Below, piece by piece: positions 1 to 9,500 of a DNA stretch of 47,308 nucleotides. Source of the DNA: Verrucomicrobiota bacterium (lineage in GTDB: Bacteria > Verrucomicrobiota > Verrucomicrobiia > Limisphaerales > VHDF01); assembly GCA_016871495.1 (NCBI GenBank), contig VHDF01000034.1, positions 1 through 47,308 of the forward strand, read 5' to 3'. The position numbers were made by a program, and so were the translations under genes. The notes under the pieces are model-generated. The model saw nothing but the letters and a program-made list of their open reading frames with translations, was not told the DNA's origin and did not search any database. The number at the start of each line of letters is the position of its first letter. Position 1 is the first letter of the stretch.

Positions 1-7
1 GGCACGT

Positions 8-26
8 GGCAAAGACATGGGTAACA
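8..26. repeat. Left terminal inverted repeat of IS481-like element
   Basis: GGCAAAGACATGGGTAACA, an exact reverse complement of 1413-1431. The inner 14 bases recur as a direct repeat at 37-50. Confidence 0.85.
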
Positions 27-83
27 AAGTGAGCATAGACATGGGTAACAGTTTTCGTTTCATTTCCCGCCGTTTTTGGGGGC

Positions 84-1253
84 GTGACATGGAACATCTT
101 TACTCAGGTGGCGCGACGGATGCGGTTTGTGAAGTTGGCCTTGAAGGCCCAACAGAGCATGTCGCGGTTGTGCCGGTCTTTCGGTATCAGTCGCAAGTGC
201 GGCTACAAATGGAAGCAGCGCTTCGAGTAGGAGGGGGCGCGGGGACTGATGGATCGAACGCGCCGTCCGCATCGCTCGCCCAAGCAAACAAGCCCGGAGT
301 GGTTGAAACGTCTTCGGCAGTTGCGACGACGTCATCGGAGCTGGGGTAGTCGCAAACTGCGGGCTCGATTGGCCAGGCAGTACCAAGGGCAAGGCGTTCC
401 GGCGGCGCGGACGATTGGAGGATGGCTCAAGAAGCTGAAGCTCAGTCGCCGTGTTCGTCGGCGTTCCTGGAGCGGGCCCCCCATCCGGCGTGGGAAGTTG
501 ACGGTGGCCAAGCGGAACAACCCAGTATGGACCGTGGACTTCAAAGGGTGGTTTCGGACGCAAGATGGAAAGCGGGTGGAACCGCTGACGGTCCGCGATC
601 TGCACAGCCGCTATGTGCTGAGCATCCGGTTGTTGCCCGACCAAAGGTGGGAGCCCGTGAGACGAATCTTCCAGCGTCTTTTTGGACGCTACGGCTATCC
701 AGCGGTGATCCGCGTGGACAACGGGGGGCCGTTTGGATCGAACGGTCCCGCAGGGCTTTCGCGATTGAGCGTTTGGTGGACGGCAATGGGGATTTCGCTG
801 GAGTTCATTGCGCCAGGCCACCCCGAACAGAATGGGGCCCACGAGCAAATGCACCGAGTGATGAAGGCGGAAACGACCCGCCCGCCATCGCACACTCGGC
901 GCGCGCAGCAGCGCCGGATCGATCGCTGGTTGCGTGTCTACAATCAGATTCGCCCACACGAAGCACTGGCGCAAAGACCACCGGCCGATTTTTACCGTCC
1001 CGGCGTGCGACAACGAAGAACCGCCGTCGTGACCTATCCCCAGCAGTGGCTTGTTCGTCAGGTCAGGAGCAATGGGCAGATCAAGTGGCGCGGTCGAAAG
1101 CGCTTGATTGGGGAAGCCTTCGTTGGCTATCGCGTCGGGCTCAAGGCGGGCCGGAAGGACTGGGCAGTTTACTTTGGCAGTTTGCTGATTGGAGAATTGC
1201 GAGAGAGCGATGTGGGCGGCATGCGTCCAGCTCGGTATGCACGCCACCGGTGA
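84..1253 (+). pseudogene. IS481-family transposase interrupted by an amber codon
   Basis: Cut-and-paste transposase of the DDE (rve integrase core) type. One continuous frame runs from a likely GTG start at 84 (ATG alternative at 120) to 1253, broken by a single TAG at 228-230. The part before the stop encodes a helix-turn-helix (SMSRLCRSFGISRKCGYKW). The part after it begins EGARGLMDRTRRP and holds the catalytic core: first Asp in WTVDFKG, second in RVDNGGPFG, and the Glu in the GAHEQMHRV segment. The frame is 390 codons including the stop, the usual size for IS481 transposases, and the HTH-to-core spacing is normal, so only the stop disrupts it. CAG to TAG would be the simplest cause. The downstream part could start at the ATG at 249 (334 residues) but would lack the DNA-binding domain. 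Programmed readthrough is possible but unsupported. Confidence 0.85.
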
Positions 1254-1309
1254 CGTCCACGCGTCCGGAACAAACTGAGATGGGAAACTCCCGATCGGCG
1301 CGGACGCCA

Positions 1310-1381
1310 CGCCCTTCGGGCGGTTCCGCTGCGCGGTGAGTGCTGTCGCACTCACCGCTACGCTCCACCGCCCGAAGGGCG
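1310..1381. repeat. Large imperfect palindrome inside the IS 3' region
   Basis: Left arm 1310-1342 and right arm 1349-1381 pair around the six-base loop CTGTCG. The innermost nine pairs (CGGTGAGTG with CACTCACCG) and the outer CGCCCTTCGGGCGG block are the strongest, with mismatches between them. It lies between the transposase stop and the right terminal repeat. No T-run follows, so it does not look like an intrinsic terminator. Confidence 0.7.
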
Positions 1382-1412
1382 CTCTCCCGCAGGAAGGATG
1401 AAGCGAAGAAAG

Positions 1413-1431
1413 TGTTACCCATGTCTTTGCC
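1413..1431. repeat. Right terminal inverted repeat of IS481-like element
   Basis: TGTTACCCATGTCTTTGCC, the exact reverse complement of 8-26. It marks the downstream limit of the insertion sequence, about 160 bp after the transposase stop codon. Confidence 0.85.
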
Positions 1432-1447
1432 CGCAGCCCCTCTCGGT

Positions 1448-1478
1448 CCTCTCCCCGCTCATGCTTCGCAGGGAGAGG
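1448..1478. repeat. Short hairpin between IS and cimA 3' end
   Basis: CCTCTCCC (1448-1455) pairs with GGGAGAGG (1471-1478) around a 15-base loop. It lies about 40 bp downstream of the cimA stop codon. It lacks a T-run on the cimA strand, so a terminator role is uncertain; it resembles a common dispersed palindrome. Confidence 0.45.
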
Positions 1479-1520
1479 AAGAATTCCTTGGGGACAGAGA
1501 TCTCGGGGATCAGGACTTTC

Positions 1521-3095
1521 TCAGGTCCCTCTCTTCCCGTTCAGAAGGGCGTATTCCATCGAGTCCACCAAGGCTTGGAGCGAGGCCGAGATGATGTTCT
1601 CGCTGACGCCGACGGTGCCCCATTCGCGGCGTCCGTCGCTGCTGGTGATCAGGACTCGCGTTTTGGCAGCGGTTCCGGCGACACCATCGAGAATGCGCAC
1701 TTTGTAGTCGATGAGATGAATGGCCTTGAGCTTGGGGAAGGACCGGGCCAGAGCGGATCGCAATGCGCCATCCAAGGCATTGACGGGTCCGTCGCCATCC
1801 GCAACGGTGTGATGTATGGTTTCCCGGACCCGTACTTTGACTGTGGCTTCGCAGATTGAGTCTTTGACGGAGCCGCGGGTGGAGACATGGTAGGCATCGA
1901 CACTGAAGAGGAGTTCGGGATTTTTTTCCAGCACGCCGCGGATCAGGAGCGCGAGCGAGGCCTCGGCGGCTTCGTATTCAAAGCCCTGGCTCTCGAGCGC
2001 CTTGATGCGGCTGGTGATTTCACGGAGTTCGGGTTGATCCGCCTTGAGCGGGAAGCCGAGTTCCTGGGCTTTGACCAGGATGTTCGTGCGACCGGACATG
2101 TCACTGACCAGGACGCGGCGCGTGTTTCCCACCGATTCGGGTTCGATATGTTCGTAGCTGCGCGCCACGCGCTCGATGGCGTGGACATGAATGCCGCCTT
2201 TGTGGGCGAATGCAGTTTGGCCGACCCAGGGCCGGCGCGGGTCGTGCCGCAAGTTTGCGATCTCATCCACGAATTCGGAAAGTTCGCGCAGTTTCGGCAG
2301 GGATTTGGCCGGCACCCCCAGTTTCTTCAGTTTGTAATGAACGATGGGAATGACGCTGGTGAGGCTGCAATTGCCGGTTCGCTCGCCAAATCCGTTGATG
2401 GTGCCTTGGACCTGCGTGGCCCCAGCTTCGATACCGGCAATGGCATTGGCCACTCCGAGTCCGATGTCGTCGTGAGTATGGATACCCACACGCGTGTTGA
2501 GTTTGGACCGGGCGATCCGCGTGATGCGCTCGATCTCGGAGGGAAGGCAGCCTCCGTTCGAGTCGCACAAGCAGACGCAGTCGGCGCCGGCTTCCTCGGC
2601 CGCCTGCCACGTGGCCAGGGCGTAATCCGGAGAGTCTTTGAATCCGTCGAAGGAATGTTCCGCGTCATAGACCACGGTGCGTCCCTGGTCCTTGAGATAC
2701 CGGATCGTGTCGCCGATCATGGCGAGGTTTTCGTCCGGCTTGACGCGCAGCACTTCGAGGACGTGCAGGAGCCAGGTCTTGCCGACGATGGTGATGACCG
2801 GGGCACGGGCGTCGAGGAGCATCCGGACTTGTTCGTCCTGCTCGACGCGCACGCCCTTGCGCCGGGTAAAGCCAAAGGCGGCGATGCGCGCTTGTTTCCA
2901 CTTGCGCCGGCTGGCCTGAGCGAAGAATTCCAGGTCTTTGGGATTGGATCCCGGCCAGCCGCCTTCAATGGTATGAATTCCGAAACCATCGAGTCTTTCG
3001 GCAATGCGAAGCTTGTCCGCCAGGGAAAAATTGATGCCTTCGCCCTGGCTGCCGTCGCGGAGGGTGGTGTCGTAGATTTCGAGATCCGGTTTCAT
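1521..3095 (-). CDS. cimA: (R)-citramalate synthase
   Basis: Condenses pyruvate with acetyl-CoA to (R)-citramalate, the first step of the threonine-independent isoleucine route. It belongs to the HMGL-like (isopropylmalate/homocitrate synthase) superfamily. The 524-residue protein starts with the family signature YDTTLRDGSQGEG near residue 8. It carries the metal-binding HTHDD and NGFGERTGNCSL motifs of the TIM barrel, the linker segment AFAHKGGIHVHA, and a C-terminal LeuA-type regulatory domain from about residue 370. The early GGWPGSNPKD segment and overall length match citramalate synthases better than 2-isopropylmalate synthase. The ATG at 3095 was chosen because it directly precedes the conserved N-terminus and has AGGG eight bases upstream; the open frame extends further upstream without homology. 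It stands alone, with the IS element behind its 3' end. Feedback regulation by isoleucine is known for the family but cannot be read here. Confidence 0.9.
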   Translation of the reverse strand: MKPDLEIYDTTLRDGSQGEGINFSLADKLRIAERLDGFGIHTIEGGWPGSNPKDLEFFAQASRRKWKQARIAAFGFTRRKGVRVEQDEQVRMLLDARAPVITIVGKTWLLHVLEVLRVKPDENLAMIGDTIRYLKDQGRTVVYDAEHSFDGFKDSPDYALATWQAAEEAGADCVCLCDSNGGCLPSEIERITRIARSKLNTRVGIHTHDDIGLGVANAIAGIEAGATQVQGTINGFGERTGNCSLTSVIPIVHYKLKKLGVPAKSLPKLRELSEFVDEIANLRHDPRRPWVGQTAFAHKGGIHVHAIERVARSYEHIEPESVGNTRRVLVSDMSGRTNILVKAQELGFPLKADQPELREITSRIKALESQGFEYEAAEASLALLIRGVLEKNPELLFSVDAYHVSTRGSVKDSICEATVKVRVRETIHHTVADGDGPVNALDGALRSALARSFPKLKAIHLIDYKVRILDGVAGTAAKTRVLITSSDGRREWGTVGVSENIISASLQALVDSMEYALLNGKRGT

Positions 3096-3305
3096 AAAAG
3101 CCCTAAAACGCGGGGCGCTTCGGGCAGGCGTTTCTAAGTCAAAGGAGGGTTGGACGCAACGGGCAATCGAGTTGGGTTCCCGGCTTGTCTTTCGGCAGCT
3201 TCGTGCAAAGCTCCCCCCCGTTCCGCGCCGAATGCAGTGGCCGCCCGCCGGTTTCGAGTGAGTGCTCAGCCGGGTGGATGGCACGAATGGGGCGCGTTCG
3301 TCATC

Positions 3306-4361
3306 ATGTCATCCCTGGCAGAGAGGAATTTGGGCGCGCGGGGCGGTCGGTTGCTTCCGGCCCTCGTGCTGGCTTGTTGGGCGGTTGGGTTGATCCTTCC
3401 CGGATTGGCGCGGGCGGCCACCGGAGCTCACCGCGTTGCCGCGTACCAGCATTGGGAAGGCGCGCATTACTTGATCGCGGAAGACTTGAACTTGATTGCC
3501 GTGGTCATTCCTCAGATTGGGGGGAGGGTTCTTTTCTACGGTTTCTCCGGAGACAATATTCTTTTCGAGGATCCCACCGTGAGCGGGAAGACTCTTGCCA
3601 CGCTGGAACGCGGGTCCTTCGGGGGATATCAACTGGATATTGGACCTGAACTGCGGGGCATCTCTGCGCATCCCCAGTTGTGGGCGGGGGTTTATCACGC
3701 GAGTTCCCCGAGTCCTTATCAAGTGCGGGTTTCGAGTCCGCCCGAAAGCGAGTTGGGGTTGCGGCTCGAGAAAGAATTCACGATGGATCCTGATTCCGGA
3801 CGACTGGGCGTGACTCAAACGGTCAAAAACACGGGCTCCACTCCGGTTTCGTATTGTTTGTGGGATCGCACCCTTTGCGTCAACGGCGGCTATGCCATCA
3901 TCCCTTTGAACCGCAAGAGCCGTTTTCCGGCCAAATGGTCGATCCGCACGGGCAAGCCGGGAAGCTGGCAATACGACGGAGTGACACCGGCCAGTTCGCG
4001 CGCGAAGGTATTGGACGGCATGCTGATTGTGGAGGCTCGAGGCGAGGCGACTAAGATTGGGGCGGATAGCGACGCGGGATGGATCGCTTACGTCAAAGGC
4101 AATTTGCTGTTTGTGAAGTCGTTTCCGTACGAACCGGGCGGGCGTTACACCGACGGCGGCAACTCGGTGGAGTTTTACTGGGACGAACGGGTGGCGGAAC
4201 TCGAGCCGCTGAGTCCGGAAAAGCAGCTTGCGCCCGGGGAATCCTATGTCTTTCCCGAACAGTGGTCGTTGGTGCGATTGAACGAGCCGGTCACCAGCCA
4301 TCGGGAGGCGCGCAAGGCCGCCAAGCGTGTCGAACCCTTTCGATTTTCAACCTCGCGGTAG
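3306..4361 (+). CDS. Secreted DUF4380-like protein
   Basis: A 351-residue exported protein. An N-terminal hydrophobic stretch (about residues 16-35, ending GLARAATGAH) looks like a Sec signal peptide. The mature part reads as a beta-rich domain with VVIPQIGGRVLFYGF near residue 60 and later GWIAYVKGNLLFVKSF and GGRYTDGGNSVEFYWDE. This pattern resembles DUF4380, whose members are thought to have a galactose-mutarotase-like fold and may bind carbohydrate; the function is not established. The ATG at 3306 gives a compact signal peptide; the open frame reaches back to 3150 but the extra residues are not signal-like. It leads a co-directional run, ending 12 bp before pyrE, so it may be co-transcribed with pyrE, ubiD and the helicase gene, though no functional link is evident. 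Confidence 0.75.
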   Translation: MSSLAERNLGARGGRLLPALVLACWAVGLILPGLARAATGAHRVAAYQHWEGAHYLIAEDLNLIAVVIPQIGGRVLFYGFSGDNILFEDPTVSGKTLATLERGSFGGYQLDIGPELRGISAHPQLWAGVYHASSPSPYQVRVSSPPESELGLRLEKEFTMDPDSGRLGVTQTVKNTGSTPVSYCLWDRTLCVNGGYAIIPLNRKSRFPAKWSIRTGKPGSWQYDGVTPASSRAKVLDGMLIVEARGEATKIGADSDAGWIAYVKGNLLFVKSFPYEPGGRYTDGGNSVEFYWDERVAELEPLSPEKQLAPGESYVFPEQWSLVRLNEPVTSHREARKAAKRVEPFRFSTSR

Positions 4362-4373
4362 ACGGTGTTGTCC

Positions 4374-4940
4374 ATGACTCCTGAAGAAGCCTTGACTTTG
4401 TTTCGAGAAAGCGGCGCTTTGCTCGACGGGCACTTTGTCCTGCGGAGCGGCCTGCACAGCCGGCAGTTCTTCCAATGTGCGCTCGCGCTCCAGAGGATGC
4501 CGGTGGTGGAACAATTCGGACGCGCGCTGGCGCAGTCCGCGTCTTCGGCCGGGGCGGTGACGGTGATCGCCCCGGCGATGGGAGGGCTTGTGATTGGACA
4601 AGAGGTGGCGCGTCAGTTGGGATTGAGGTTTATTTTTGTGGAGAAGGAGGAGGGGAAACTCGTGTTGCGCCGCAGTTTCAAGATCGCGCAGGGCGAACGT
4701 TGCCTCGTGGTGGAGGACGTGGTGACCCAAGGGGGGCGGGTGCGGGAGACGATGGACATTGTGCGGAATGCTGGCGGGTTGGTGGCAGGAGTGGCGATGT
4801 TGGTGGATCGTTCGAATGGCCGGGTGGATCTTGGGGTTCCTACTTTTTCTCTCATCCGGCTGGCGGTGGAAACATTTGATCCTGCCGCGCTCCCCCCTGA
4901 TTTGGCGGCAATTCCGGCGGTGAAGCCCGGCAGCAAGTAG
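4374..4940 (+). CDS. pyrE: Orotate phosphoribosyltransferase
   Basis: Converts orotate plus PRPP to orotidine 5'-phosphate in de novo pyrimidine synthesis (cytosolic). The 188-residue protein shows HFVLRSGLHSRQFFQ near the start, matching the family's substrate segment. It also has the phosphoribosyltransferase signature CLVVEDVVTQGGRV, which holds the acidic PRPP-binding pair, and EKEEGKLVLRR, equivalent to the catalytic flexible-loop region. The ATG at 4374 was preferred; an upstream GTG at 4365 in the same frame would add three residues. It sits 12 bp after the DUF4380-like gene and 10 bp before the UbiD-family gene, consistent with one operon. Length matches the bacterial family (about 180-215). 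Confidence 0.92.
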   Translation: MTPEEALTLFRESGALLDGHFVLRSGLHSRQFFQCALALQRMPVVEQFGRALAQSASSAGAVTVIAPAMGGLVIGQEVARQLGLRFIFVEKEEGKLVLRRSFKIAQGERCLVVEDVVTQGGRVRETMDIVRNAGGLVAGVAMLVDRSNGRVDLGVPTFSLIRLAVETFDPAALPPDLAAIPAVKPGSK

Positions 4941-4950
4941 CGTTCAATTC

Positions 4951-6504
4951 ATGGCCTATCGATCCTACGGGGAGTTTGTCGAGGCGCTCGACCGGGCGGG
5001 GGAACTCATCCGGATTTCCGAGCCTGCCGCCACGGAGTTGGAGATCACGGAGATCGCCGATCGAGAGATGAAGAAGCCGGGCGGCGGGCGTGCTTTGTTG
5101 TTCGAGAAGCCGACGGTTCAGGGAAAGGTGTCCGGTTTTCCACTTGCGATCAACACCATGGGATCCTGGAAGAGGATGGCCCTGGCGCTGGGGGCCGATT
5201 CGGTGGAGAGCGTGGCGGCGGAGTTAGGGGCGCTCGTCAAGGCCAAGCCGCCCACGGGTTGGCGCGATGTGGCCAGGCTGCTGGGGTTGGCGTTCGATCT
5301 TCGACATGCGCGTCCGAAACGGGTTGAGTCCGGTCCTTGCCAGGAAGTGGTGCATCGTTTCGAAACTCCGGCGCGCGCCGAGCGCTGGCCGCCCGCGCCT
5401 GGCGTGGATCGAGCAGGCGCGGCCGATGAGAAGTGTCCCAGCTTGCTTGATCTTCCGATTCTGAAGTGCTGGCCGCTGGACGGGGGCCGGTTTGTGACGC
5501 TGCCATGCGTGGTGACCCAGGATCCGGACACGGGGGAGCGGAACGTGGGGATGTATCGCATGCAGGTGTATGATTCCTGTTCCGCGGGCATGCACTGGCA
5601 GTTACAGAAGGTGGGCGCCCGCCATGGGCGCCGCTATTATGATTCTGGAACGAAGATGCCGGTGGCGGTTTTTCTCGGTGGCGATCCGGTTTATCCGTTC
5701 GCGGCGACAGCTCCGTTGCCGGACGGTCTGGACGAGTTTTTGCTGGCGGGTTATTTGAGGCGGCAATCGATCGAGCTGGTCCGATGCCTGACGTGCGACC
5801 TGGAAGTGCCTGCCAACGCCGACGTGGTCTTGGAGGGCTTCGTCGATCCCGCCGAGCCCTTGCGGGAGGAGGGACCGTTCGGCGACCACACGGGTTATTA
5901 CACGCTGCCGTCGCCTTACCCGGTGTTCCATCTGACTGCGATCACGCATCGGCGGGACGCGGTGTATCCGGCCACCATTGTGGGAATCCCTCCCATGGAG
6001 GATTTTTACATCGGAGGCGCGAGCGTGAAGCTTTTCCTGCCGATCTTCCGCATGAATTTCCCGGAGATCGTGGATATCGCGCTGCCGGCGGAGGGGGTTT
6101 TTCACAACCTGGTTTTTGTTTCCATCCGGAAGACTTATCCCATGCAGTCCTACAAGATCATGCACGGCTTGTGGGGCATGGGGCAGATGATGTTCACGAA
6201 GTATTTGGTGGTGGTGGATGACGACGTCGATGTTCACGACACGCGGGAGGTGTTGTTTCGCCTGTGCGCGAACACCGACCCGCAGCGCGACACCTTGATG
6301 ACGCGGGGGCCGGCGGACGTGCTTGATCATGCGACGCCCGTCGAGGGGGCGGGATCGAAGCTCGGCTTCGACGCCACACGCAAGCTTGCCGGTGAAGGAC
6401 AGTCGCGCGTGTGGCCGCCCTTGATTCGGATGGACGATCGCGTGAAACGAGCGGTGGAATCCAAATGGTTGCAGTGGGCGGGACTGGCCCGTCGAACAAC
6501 ATGA
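4951..6504 (+). CDS. UbiD-family decarboxylase
   Basis: A 517-residue protein of the UbiD superfamily, which uses prenylated FMN to (de)carboxylate aromatic or unsaturated acids. Members act in ubiquinone and menaquinone synthesis and in aromatic degradation. Diagnostic segments include NVGMYRMQVYD near residue 197 and the active-site EEGPFGDHTGYY near residue 306. These are followed by FRMNFPEIVDIALP and GLWGMGQMMFTKYLVVVDDDVD. Because Verrucomicrobia generally use menaquinone, a role in that pathway (UbiD/MqnL-like) is the first guess, but the substrate cannot be read from sequence. No UbiX-like flavin prenyltransferase gene is visible in the window. It starts 10 bp after pyrE, and its TGA overlaps the ATG of the helicase gene by 4 bp (ATGA at 6501-6504), suggesting translational coupling. 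Confidence 0.88.
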   Translation: MAYRSYGEFVEALDRAGELIRISEPAATELEITEIADREMKKPGGGRALLFEKPTVQGKVSGFPLAINTMGSWKRMALALGADSVESVAAELGALVKAKPPTGWRDVARLLGLAFDLRHARPKRVESGPCQEVVHRFETPARAERWPPAPGVDRAGAADEKCPSLLDLPILKCWPLDGGRFVTLPCVVTQDPDTGERNVGMYRMQVYDSCSAGMHWQLQKVGARHGRRYYDSGTKMPVAVFLGGDPVYPFAATAPLPDGLDEFLLAGYLRRQSIELVRCLTCDLEVPANADVVLEGFVDPAEPLREEGPFGDHTGYYTLPSPYPVFHLTAITHRRDAVYPATIVGIPPMEDFYIGGASVKLFLPIFRMNFPEIVDIALPAEGVFHNLVFVSIRKTYPMQSYKIMHGLWGMGQMMFTKYLVVVDDDVDVHDTREVLFRLCANTDPQRDTLMTRGPADVLDHATPVEGAGSKLGFDATRKLAGEGQSRVWPPLIRMDDRVKRAVESKWLQWAGLARRTT

Positions 6505-9500
6505 GCAAAACAATGGTGACAATGTGGTCCGGAGGCATAGAGAAGGCGCGGGGCCTCTTCGACGAGCATGTGTTGCGCAAGGCGCGCTACCTCGTGGATC
6601 ACGCCAAAGTTTCCAAGGTCGAGTTGATCGAGGATGGTAAGGGGGTGGCGGCGGACGTTCTCGGGGGAGCTCCCTACCGGAGTTCGCTTGTGCCGCTGCC
6701 GGATGGGGGGTGGAAAGCCGCCTGTAATTGCGCCCGCAAGGTGAATTGCAAGCACGCCGGAGCGGTATTCCTGACCGTCCTGGACGCGAAAGCCGCTGCC
6801 GCCAAGGCCACCTCGGCCGTTCCCGGGCGAAAGGAGACTCCGGCTGCGAAAGCAACCATTCCGCGCCGGCTCGCCCCGGATTCTCAGATCAAGTTTGGCA
6901 CGTACGTCGCGGAGATTCTCGGCCGGCCTTTGACGGTGCAGGAGTCTTCCTTTTGCCAGCATGTGGACACCGTTTTCAGATTCCACAAATCCACGAATCA
7001 CATTGATTCTTGGAGCCTTTCGCGATTGGGCATCAGGCTGGAGGCGGATCTCTACGGCTATTGCGAATTTGGTCCGCGGCCGGCGACCCACGTGGTGGAG
7101 TTTTGGCATTTCCTGGCCTACACGGCGCGCAACTACCGGCAGCCGGTTCCGGAGTTTTTGAAAGGGATCCCGATTCCGCCCGAGATTGAAGCGGAGACTT
7201 CGAGTTGGTACCGAAAGAAGCAGCTTCGAGTGTGGTTTCGGCGTTTGGATGCCGCGACTTCGGAACTGGTGGAGGACAGTGAAGATGGAAGTGCGCAGAC
7301 CGTTCAAACGCACGAATTCCGATTGATCCTGGCTCGCGATGCCGCCTGCCTCGAACACCGCGTGGCCGGGCAGGAGAAGTTCGTCCGGTGCAAACTCGAT
7401 TTCCTGCGCGGTCTCGATGAAGCGCTGTTGGATGGGGCACTGGCGGTGGAGGAATGGAGCCGTCCACTCGTGGACGCCTACCTGGCGAGTTACAAGTTGG
7501 AGCCGCGGGTGAAGCTGACGTATCAGGATGCCGAGACTCATGGATTCCTGTGCCGTTTATTCCGGATCAAGCCTCCGCCGGAGTTCATTGTGGGAGATTC
7601 GGGTGAGCCGGTTCAATTCATCGAGGAGCCGTTGCGCTGGGAAGTGACTGCTCCCGCCGAGGGGGGCGGGGATTATCAACTTCGATTGCTCGACCCGGAG
7701 GGAGCGCCTCCGCCGCCCGCGCTGGCGGTGGTGGGCAAGACGCGTTGTTTTTATGTTTCGTCCGATGCGGTGCGCCCTTCGCCCCCGGTCCCCGCCGGAC
7801 TGCTCGCGGCGGATGGACCCAATGCCATTCCCTCGGAAATCATTGAGACACCGAGCGGGGTGCGTTTTTTGACGACGTTGCGTTGCGTCATGCCGGAGCG
7901 TTTGGAATCCCGCGTTCAGCGGGTTGTGCCCAAGGTTTCCATCGGTTGCCGGCTGGTCACCCCCAACGTCTATTCGTCCGCGGAGTATTGCGAATTCGAC
8001 GTCGCGGCCTCCGCGGCCAGCCCTTTGATTGAATTTCATGGACATTGGGATGGGCGGCAGTGGCAATTGAAAGAGAGCCAGAAGGCGAGTCATTCCCATC
8101 TGCTCATGAGCGTGGTCGATCAAAGCCTGATGGATCGAGTGCCCAAGCTGATGGAAATGCTTGGCGTCAAGTTCCCGTCCTACTACGGGGAGAAGCCGAA
8201 GTGCCGGGTGACGAAGAATTTTCCGGGTCTGTTCGCGGCCTGGGTGAAGTCGATGCCGCCGGAAATCCTTCTCAAACTCGACAAGCCGCTGAAGACCATC
8301 GTGGAGGGCGATGTTTCGGCCACCGTGAAGCTGCAGGTGGAGGAGGACGGCGTCGATTGGTTCAATCTGCGTGTGACGGTGGATACGAAAGCCACGGATT
8401 TGACTTCCGAGGAAATCAAGGCGCTGTTGGATGCCAGGGGATCGTTTGTGCGTTTGAAAGGGAAGGGGTGGCGGCGGCTTGCTTATGACCTGACCCCCGA
8501 GGAGGACGAGAAGCTCGCCAAGCTGGGATTGAGTCCGCACGAGCTCTCTTCCGAGCCTCAGCGTCTGCATGCGTTGCAACTGGCCAATGAGGCGGCGAAA
8601 AAGTTTCTGCCCGCCGCGCAAATTGAAAAGATCGAGCGTCGGGCCTCTGAGATACGAACCCGGATCACCCCCCATCAACCGGCTGCTGTGAAGGCTGAAT
8701 TGAGGCCTTACCAGACCGATGGATACCATTTTCTGGCCTATCTTGCCTCGAACCGCTTTGGCGGAATCTTGGCTGATGACATGGGCCTGGGGAAAACACT
8801 CCAGGCGCTGACCTGGCTGGCCTGGTTGCGCAAGGAGTTGCACGAGTCCGGACCCGTCCTGGTGGTCTGCCCCAAGTCCGTGACTGACAACTGGCGTTCG
8901 GAGGCTGCCAAGTTTACCCCGGAATTGAGAGTCCGGTTGTGGACCGCCGCAGATGTGGGTCAGTTGGCCGAGCAGGCAGGCTCCGCCGACCTTCATATCC
9001 TCAACTATGTGCAGTTGCGCATGACGGCGGAACTTGTCGCCGGCATCGCCTGGTCGGTGGTCATCCTGGATGAGGGGCAGAACATCAAGAATCCGGATTC
9101 GAAGACCGCGCAAGCGTCGCGGGCGTTAAAGGCGGTGCATCGGCTCGTCCTTTCTGGAACCCCCATCGAAAATCGGCTGCTGGATTTGTGGAGCTTGATG
9201 GCGTTTGCCATGCCCGGGGCGCTGGGGAACCGGTCTCAATTCATGCGGACGTATGACGCCAAGGGAGATCCACTGGCGCGGCAACGCCTCACCGCGCGGG
9301 TGCGCCCCTTCCTGCTTCGCCGCACGAAGGGCCAAGTGGCGCGGGACTTGCCGGACCGCATCGAAGAGGATCTCTTCTGCGAATTGGAGGGCGAGCAAAA
9401 GCGGCTGTATCAAGCCGAACTGAAACTGGCGCAACAGCGATTGTTGGGGGTGAAATCCGACGAGCAACTCGCCAAAGAACGATTTCATTTTCTCACTTCG

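Larger units (their letters stand above)
8..1431 (+). mobile_element. IS481-like insertion sequence
   Basis: A 19-bp perfect inverted repeat (8-26 and 1413-1431, reading GGCAAAGACATGGGTAACA inward from the left) brackets a transposase reading frame of the IS481/rve type. The left end carries a second, direct copy of the inner part of the repeat (AGACATGGGTAACA at 13-26 and again at 37-50), a possible subterminal transposase-binding site. Between the transposase stop and the right end lies a large imperfect palindrome (1310-1381). The window begins only 7 bases before the left repeat, so a target duplication cannot be tested. Many IS481 relatives have ends beginning TGT; here TGT lies on the inner side of the repeat, so the exact outer boundary could differ by some bases. 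The transposase contains an in-frame stop, so the element is probably not autonomous. Confidence 0.8.

Noticed and set aside
228-230. TAG read as pyrrolysine
   Set aside because: No pyl genes are visible in the window and IS481 transposases are not known to use pyrrolysine; a point mutation is simpler.
60-1355. 431-codon minus-strand ORF opposite the IS transposase
   Set aside because: It mirrors the transposase frame on the other strand, has low-complexity Pro/Arg/Leu composition and no recognisable motif; long antisense frames are expected at this GC content.
1887-3137. 416-codon plus-strand ORF opposite citramalate synthase
   Set aside because: Antisense shadow of a strongly conserved enzyme; no start signal or family resemblance.
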